Assembly: GCF_050633425.1 (NCBI RefSeq)
Contig: NZ_JBOEGM010000008.1
Span: 478,232 to 542,231 of the forward strand
Origin: Pelagimonas sp050633425
GTDB taxonomy: Bacteria > Pseudomonadota > Alphaproteobacteria > Rhodobacterales > Rhodobacteraceae
Reading direction: 5' to 3'
DNA: 64,000 nucleotides
Part shown: in pieces, positions 60,377 through 64,000 of the stretch
Layout: each line of letters begins with the position of its first letter
Position numbering within the stretch: position 1 is the stretch's first letter
The notes under the pieces: model-generated
Told to the model about the DNA's origin: nothing
Seen by the model: only the letters and a program-made list of their open reading frames with translations
Database searches by the model: none
Program-made: the position numbers and the translations under genes

Positions 60377-60403
60377 ATGGCGCGGGATACTCTCCTGCGC
60401 CAT
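60377..60403 (+). terminator. Rho-independent terminator of rpsB-tsf
   Basis: Arms ATGGCGC(G)GGA and TCC(T)GCGCCAT around a short loop, followed by TTCGCGTTTTT. Confidence 0.85.
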
Positions 60404-60419
60404 TTCGCGTTTTTATGCT

Positions 60420-61290
60420 CGACGGTTTGGGAGAGATCGACGATGGATGCAAAGCCTATAGCATTGGCCGGGCGGTCATTCTGAAGGGCAAAGTCCTGAA
60501 CTCACGCAACAGACCCGTGGCACGCTTTGGCTGCCTCTTGGGGGCGTGCCACATCACGCTGCGGACCAGGGTGACGCTCACACGGTTTTTGCCGCGCAAC
60601 TCGAATGGGAGAGGCCGGAGCTCTCTGAACAGCTGGCTTTGACGATCTGTTCGCGGTTCTATGACAGTGGCGAATTAGAAGGGGGATCAGGGCCGTTGCT
60701 GTCTTTCTCTTGGCGGAGTTCTTGCGGTTTCGCGTCTGTCGACGTTCGGATGTCACCGAGGTCAATGAACAAGCGCTGAAATTCGGTTTCGTCTAAAAGG
60801 ACCAGATACGCTCATTCGAAGATGCAATTCAGCTTTGGCGGGCCCAGGCCGCGCGACGCTTTTATTGCATGGCGTTTATCCTCGCGGCGAGCGCATGTGC
60901 TGAAGGCAAAAATTCGGTCATTTGCGTTCCACGATTCCCGATCCGCACATATACAGTGTCACGTGATTAACTGGACCTTGCCTCGTTGGAAAAGAACCGC
61001 GATTTCGACGCCCGCTATTGTGTGAAGCACGTTTCAGAGCCGGATTGTGACCCTTGCACCGCTGCAGCGGCTGTCTTCATCAGAAGAATACCCCAAGACA
61101 CCTAGGCGGGCCGGGGTCGTCTCATGAAAACGGCGTTTGAAAGAAGGCCGTGGCGGGGGTCGGTTTCCATCGGAAGGGATGAGGTGAAGGTCAGCTGTTT
61201 GAATATATCGACGAGGAAACCGCGAATTTGGTTTGGTTCGTGACCGACGAAGACATATTCCGTGAAGTCTGATTGCAGGTAACCCAAAGG
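60420..61290 (+). pseudogene. decayed coding remnants, family not recognised
   Basis: No intact gene lies here, but fragments in different plus-strand frames read like real protein. Examples are TLWLPLGGVPHHAADQGDAH (from ~60522), FLLAEFLRFRVCRRSDVTEV (~60703), RSFEDAIQLWRAQAARRFYC (~60810), NRDFDARYCVKHVSEPDCDP (~60999) and LFEYIDEETANLVWFVTDED (~61197). The frames are joined only by shifts and stop codons, the pattern of one or two broken genes. I cannot name the ancestral family. Confidence 0.45.
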
Positions 61291-61580
61291 GCAGGGGTGG
61301 CGCGTCGGGGCCCCAACCAGAGACATTGGGGATGAAGGTTGAAGCCCCGACGGTTTGCAAGCCGGAAGATGCCTAAAACACATCCCCAAACCCGCTCGGC
61401 AATTGCCGAAGAAAAGCAGAGCCCGATAATCTTCGGGTTACGATTCCCTTGGTGTTCCATGGCCTAAACGGCCACCACTCACGGAACATCAGTACCGTCG
61501 CAAGAATGGCCATAGTCCGTAAGTCTGGATTTCCAGACCTTACGTCACTTTTGGATCGAGATTTTGGTAAAGCGCTGGAT
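61291..61580. other. non-coding stretch with a hairpin past the luxR-type gene
   Basis: No gene is supported. An inverted repeat, CGTAAGTCTGG / CCAGACCTTACG (61518-61544, one-base bulge), lies just past the end of the minus-strand LuxR gene and may help end its transcript, although no T-run follows. Confidence 0.5.
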
Positions 61581-62342
61581 CTAAGCGTGAATCACATACA
61601 TCTGATTGTGAAACGCCGCCTTGGCCACGGCCTGTGCCGTGGTTTCCACGTTGAGCGTATCTCGGGCCAGACGTAGGTGTTTTTCGATCGTGGCCTGCGT
61701 CAGCCCCATGATCTGAGCGATATCCTGCATTGTTTTGCCGTCACCAACCCATTCCAACGCTTCACGCTGGCGCGGTGTTAGGTTTTGGTTCTGCAAGGGG
61801 ATGGGCAACGTCATGATCTTGAGGTGAACAAGGTTGTTCATCAAAACGATATCACCACCATGTTCTTCCCAAATCTTGTCAATCTGATCCTGATTCATAT
61901 CTGCGCGCGCGCTTAGGGAAATCGCGCCCTTGGCGCGGCTGGAAACTGATTTGAAGCTGATGGTGTAACCAGCATGCACTTTGTGCGACAGGTTAAAGGC
62001 CACAACCTGTTTGGCGCGCTCGTCAAGATCGCCCAAAGAGATCCTCTCAGCCATAACGCGCCAGCTGCAATGACCTTCGTTCTCAAGCGCCCAACGCACC
62101 ATCGGAGCGTTGCGATACAAACCATCTTCGACAAATCCCTTGCGGTATTCGGGCGTGTGGTTGCTCAGAACAACAAAGTCATTGGGGTCGCCAAAAGAGG
62201 TGGGCGTCATGAATTGGGTGAAGCCATAAATTAGGCGATCAAACCCGAATTCTTTCATTTTGTCACAATGCAGCGCCCAAAGGTCTTCTACCGTTTCGAC
62301 ATTTGTCAGCTCGGTCAGGTAAATCCGCAAGTTGGCCTTCAT
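61581..62342 (-). CDS. LuxR-family regulator with autoinducer-binding domain (orphan)
   Basis: 253 residues. The N-terminal ~170 residues look like an autoinducer-binding domain (FGFDRLIYGF, then WALENEGHCSWRVMAERISL and AGYTISFKSVSSRAKGAISL). The C-terminal helix-turn-helix is LTPRQREALEWVGDGKTMQDIAQIMGLTQATIEKHLRLARDTL. No luxI synthase is in the window, so it is a LuxR solo here. The ATG at 62342 overlaps the aroQ stop by four bases, so the two are translated together. Confidence 0.9.
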   Translation of the reverse strand: MKANLRIYLTELTNVETVEDLWALHCDKMKEFGFDRLIYGFTQFMTPTSFGDPNDFVVLSNHTPEYRKGFVEDGLYRNAPMVRWALENEGHCSWRVMAERISLGDLDERAKQVVAFNLSHKVHAGYTISFKSVSSRAKGAISLSARADMNQDQIDKIWEEHGGDIVLMNNLVHLKIMTLPIPLQNQNLTPRQREALEWVGDGKTMQDIAQIMGLTQATIEKHLRLARDTLNVETTAQAVAKAAFHNQMYVIHA

Positions 62343-62782
62343 GATCCGGTCTCCAAATGGGTTTGTAGCGCATCCATGGCAAGAATATATCCATGCGCTC
62401 CAAATCCACATATCAGACCGATGGCCACAGGGGAGATATATGATTTGTGTCGAAAGCTTTCGCGCGCATGAATGTTGGAGAGATGCAACTCAACCACCTT
62501 GGCCTCGCAGCCTTTGATCGCATCCATGAGCGCAATCGACGTGTGCGTATAGGCTCCGGCGTTTAAAATGATGCCATCATGTGTGCCACGCGCGTCCTGA
62601 ATGAGATCAACAAGAGCACCTTCGTGATTGGATTGCGCGCAGGTCACTGAGACACCGATTTTTTCGCCATGCGTGCGGCACATGTCCTCAACATCGGACA
62701 ATGTGGTGTGGCCATAAATCTCCGGTTGCCGTGTCCCAAGCAAGTTAAGATTAGGACCGTTGAGTATCAGAAACGAGCGCAT
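62339..62782 (-). CDS. aroQ: type II 3-dehydroquinate dehydratase
   Basis: 147 residues of the dodecameric type II enzyme in the shikimate pathway. LILNGPNLNLLGTRQPEIYG holds the active-site Arg and Tyr. SNHEGALVDLI, NAGAYTHTSIAL and VELHLSNIHARESFRHKSYIS carry the other substrate contacts and the catalytic His. GGGAGG precedes the ATG at 62782. It is followed, with a four-base overlap, by the LuxR gene. Confidence 0.95.
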   Translation of the reverse strand: MRSFLILNGPNLNLLGTRQPEIYGHTTLSDVEDMCRTHGEKIGVSVTCAQSNHEGALVDLIQDARGTHDGIILNAGAYTHTSIALMDAIKGCEAKVVELHLSNIHARESFRHKSYISPVAIGLICGFGAHGYILAMDALQTHLETGS

Positions 62783-63110
62783 AAAACCTCCCAATGCTTG
62801 ACCATTTGGTTAAAGGTGACTTGGGTATGCTGTCCAGCGTTTCCTGCCATCAACTTGCTGCACCGGGGTGTTTTCATGATGTTATCCAGCAAATAGCAGA
62901 TCATCTATTTACATAATACTGACTAGGCGCGGGTGCTTGGAAACAATTGGGATAAAAGGGGAAATTTCCCCGTCTTGTCCGCAAAGGTTTACCAAAAGAA
63001 ACGCGACCAAGACGGGGGAGAAGGGTGCTCGAACACCCTTTGATTCGCAAAGTACATTGTTCGCGGACACATGACAATGATTGCCCACTACCAAATAAGG
63101 TAGATGAGCA
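62783..63110. other. 328-base palindrome-rich spacer before the right-edge genes
   Basis: No gene is credible. It holds a 14-base perfect palindrome GGGGAAATTTCCCC (62958-62971), a hairpin AAGGGTG / CACCCTT (63021-63040) and an inverted repeat CATTGT / ACAATG (63055-63079). It may be the promoter/operator or boundary region of an integrated element. Confidence 0.55.
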
Positions 63111-63308
63111 ATGCGTGGAAAAAATTTCACAGAGGAAGAACGGGACGCGATTCGCATCCTGTTTGAACAAGGCTACACGGTCAGGCGAATTGCCAAACTC
63201 ATTAACCGCGGGAAATCAGGCGTACAGGGCCAGATAGACCGGATGCGAGCCGATGGCAGCATCAAGCAAACGGTAATGAATTTGGGGCAGTTTGATGAGC
63301 AAGGGTAA
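63111..63308 (+). CDS. small helix-turn-helix protein
   Basis: 65 residues. MRGKNFTEEERDAIRILFEQGYTVRRIAKLINRGKSGVQGQIDRM is a single helix-turn-helix of the HTH_38/resolvase kind, like the N-terminal part of IS30-type transposases and of phage regulators, but with no further domain. The ribosome site is weak (AAGGTAGATGAGCA). It overlaps the next gene by 14 bases. It may regulate the adjoining element. Confidence 0.7.
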   Translation: MRGKNFTEEERDAIRILFEQGYTVRRIAKLINRGKSGVQGQIDRMRADGSIKQTVMNLGQFDEQG

Positions 63309-63936
63309 GCCATTCGGGGGCCGGTACCGGGAAGCTGTTGAAGGCTATGCCGCAGGTTGCGGCCTGACCAGAACACAAGTTGACATTGCATCAGCGGTTG
63401 CGTCTTTCGCCAATATAGACACGGGTTTGGCATGGCCGGGAAACCCCAAAATTGCCGCCCGCGCGAGAATATCAGAAAAGACCCTTGAGCGGCACTTGCC
63501 AGTTTTGAAGCAGGCGGGCGTTCTTATCCCTCATGCGTACCCTAAAGGCGGGGCGGGTAAGGCCGTCGAATACCGCTTTCCCGTCAAGCAGTATTCGGGA
63601 CATCAGCGAGACCCTTGGCAAGCTGGTTTCGAACAGGCTGAAAACCACCGACAAAATGATGGGGGTTCAGATGTAGAAAACCACCGACATTCTGTCCCAA
63701 AACCACCGACATTCAGTCCCAAAACCACCGACAAATTGACGGAACCAAGTAGAGAGAAGAAGAAAGAAGAAGAGATTAGGGGCACGGCTGGTCGCCGTGA
63801 AGCTTTACAGGAGGGTGACGCAACGCGCCGGGAAGAACTCAGGCTTTTGAGCCAATGGACGGATCAGCACGGTTTTGGAGAGGCGCAGCGGATGGTTGAC
63901 GCGTGGAAATCAAATCAGACCGTAGCGGCTGAGTAA
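63295..63936 (+). CDS. winged-helix DNA-binding protein of phage/plasmid replication type
   Basis: 213 residues. Residues ~20-95 form a helix-turn-helix of the HTH_36 kind (RTQVDIASAVASFANIDTGLAWPGNPKIAARARISEKTLERHLPVLKQAGVLIP), found in phage and plasmid replication proteins. Next comes a low-complexity region with three copies of KPPTF/NHR-type ENHR-S-KPPT repeats and a charged SREKKKEEEIRGTAGRRE. The tail ends QWTDQHGFGEAQRMVDAWKS. The ATG at 63295 is preferred to a TTG before it. No catalytic domain is seen. Confidence 0.7.
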   Translation: MSKGKPFGGRYREAVEGYAAGCGLTRTQVDIASAVASFANIDTGLAWPGNPKIAARARISEKTLERHLPVLKQAGVLIPHAYPKGGAGKAVEYRFPVKQYSGHQRDPWQAGFEQAENHRQNDGGSDVENHRHSVPKPPTFSPKTTDKLTEPSREKKKEEEIRGTAGRREALQEGDATRREELRLLSQWTDQHGFGEAQRMVDAWKSNQTVAAE

Positions 63937-64000
63937 TTCCAAAAGAGGAAGGGGGGCCTTCGGCCCGCTGAGAAAAGATGTGGGGGAAAAAGGTGTTGCG

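Noticed and set aside
63021..63040. tRNA T-arm or attachment site at the AAGGGTG/CACCCTT hairpin
   Set aside because: The loop CTCGAA recalls a T-loop, but no tRNA body or acceptor stem fits around it.
63111..63308. IS30-type transposase
   Set aside because: Only the short helix-turn-helix is present; there is no DDE catalytic region and no terminal inverted repeats.

Overview
The window is chromosomal DNA from an alphaproteobacterium, most likely a marine Rhodobacteraceae of the Roseobacter group. The reasons are a DUF1476 gene beside purC, purS and purQ, a gmk gene next to a YicC gene, an aroQ gene coupled to a LuxR gene, a form II cox-type operon, and PedF/MoxJ-type partners of a PQQ alcohol dehydrogenase. 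No tRNA, rRNA, CRISPR array or complete insertion sequence was seen. Most genes have clear Shine-Dalgarno sites, and many converging gene pairs are separated by strong hairpin terminators.

Layout. 0-9.2 kb: the end of a probable glycosyltransferase-like gene, a TetR regulator, PPK2, MetA (predicted acetyl-CoA type), an orphan P-loop protein, two EamA/DMT transporters, a FadL-type porin and an MprF-like protein. 9.4-16.5 kb: F1-ATPase zeta subunit, purC, purS and purQ, with two related secreted trypsin-like proteases sitting between purC and purS. 16.5-25.7 kb: a DctB/DctD pair whose regulator lacks the sigma-54 contact loop, gap, a DUF808 membrane protein, an IalB protein, a candidate small RNA, a HerA-like ATPase and an unrecognised membrane protein.

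25.7-44.3 kb is the metabolic island of the window. It holds a PQQ alcohol dehydrogenase with the Asp-Tyr-Asp signature of lanthanide-dependent enzymes (ExaF/PedH type), two c-type cytochromes and a MoxJ-like binding protein. It also holds a five-gene cluster (binding protein, beta-propeller, acidic periplasmic protein, ABC ATPase, ABC-2 permease) like the PQQ-alcohol ped and lanthanide-uptake lut clusters. A form II CO-dehydrogenase-like coxG-S-L-M set follows, then a NosR-like flavin/iron-sulfur membrane protein. A Tau/Ssu-type ABC importer is split across the island, with binding protein and ATPase at 29-30.5 kb and permease at 43.5 kb.

44.3-51.7 kb: PAS protein, yicC, gmk, a gamma-carbonic anhydrase, a Cys/Met-metabolism PLP enzyme, a PhoR-type kinase, DUF6065 and an RTX-like protein. 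52.0-58.3 kb: the phosphate regulon pstS-pstC-pstA-pstB-phoU-phoB behind a recognisable Pho box. 58.5-60.4 kb: rpsB and tsf. 60.4-61.5 kb: a decayed stretch with coding remnants in shifting frames. 61.6-62.8 kb: aroQ coupled to an orphan LuxR regulator. 62.9-64 kb: a palindrome-rich spacer and two DNA-binding-type genes that look like the edge of a prophage or integrated element.

The most promising material is the lanthanide/PQQ island with its NosR-like protein and split importer, the tandem proteases with exchanged C-terminal modules, the GAFTGA-less DctD, and the candidate small RNA with anti-Shine-Dalgarno loops.
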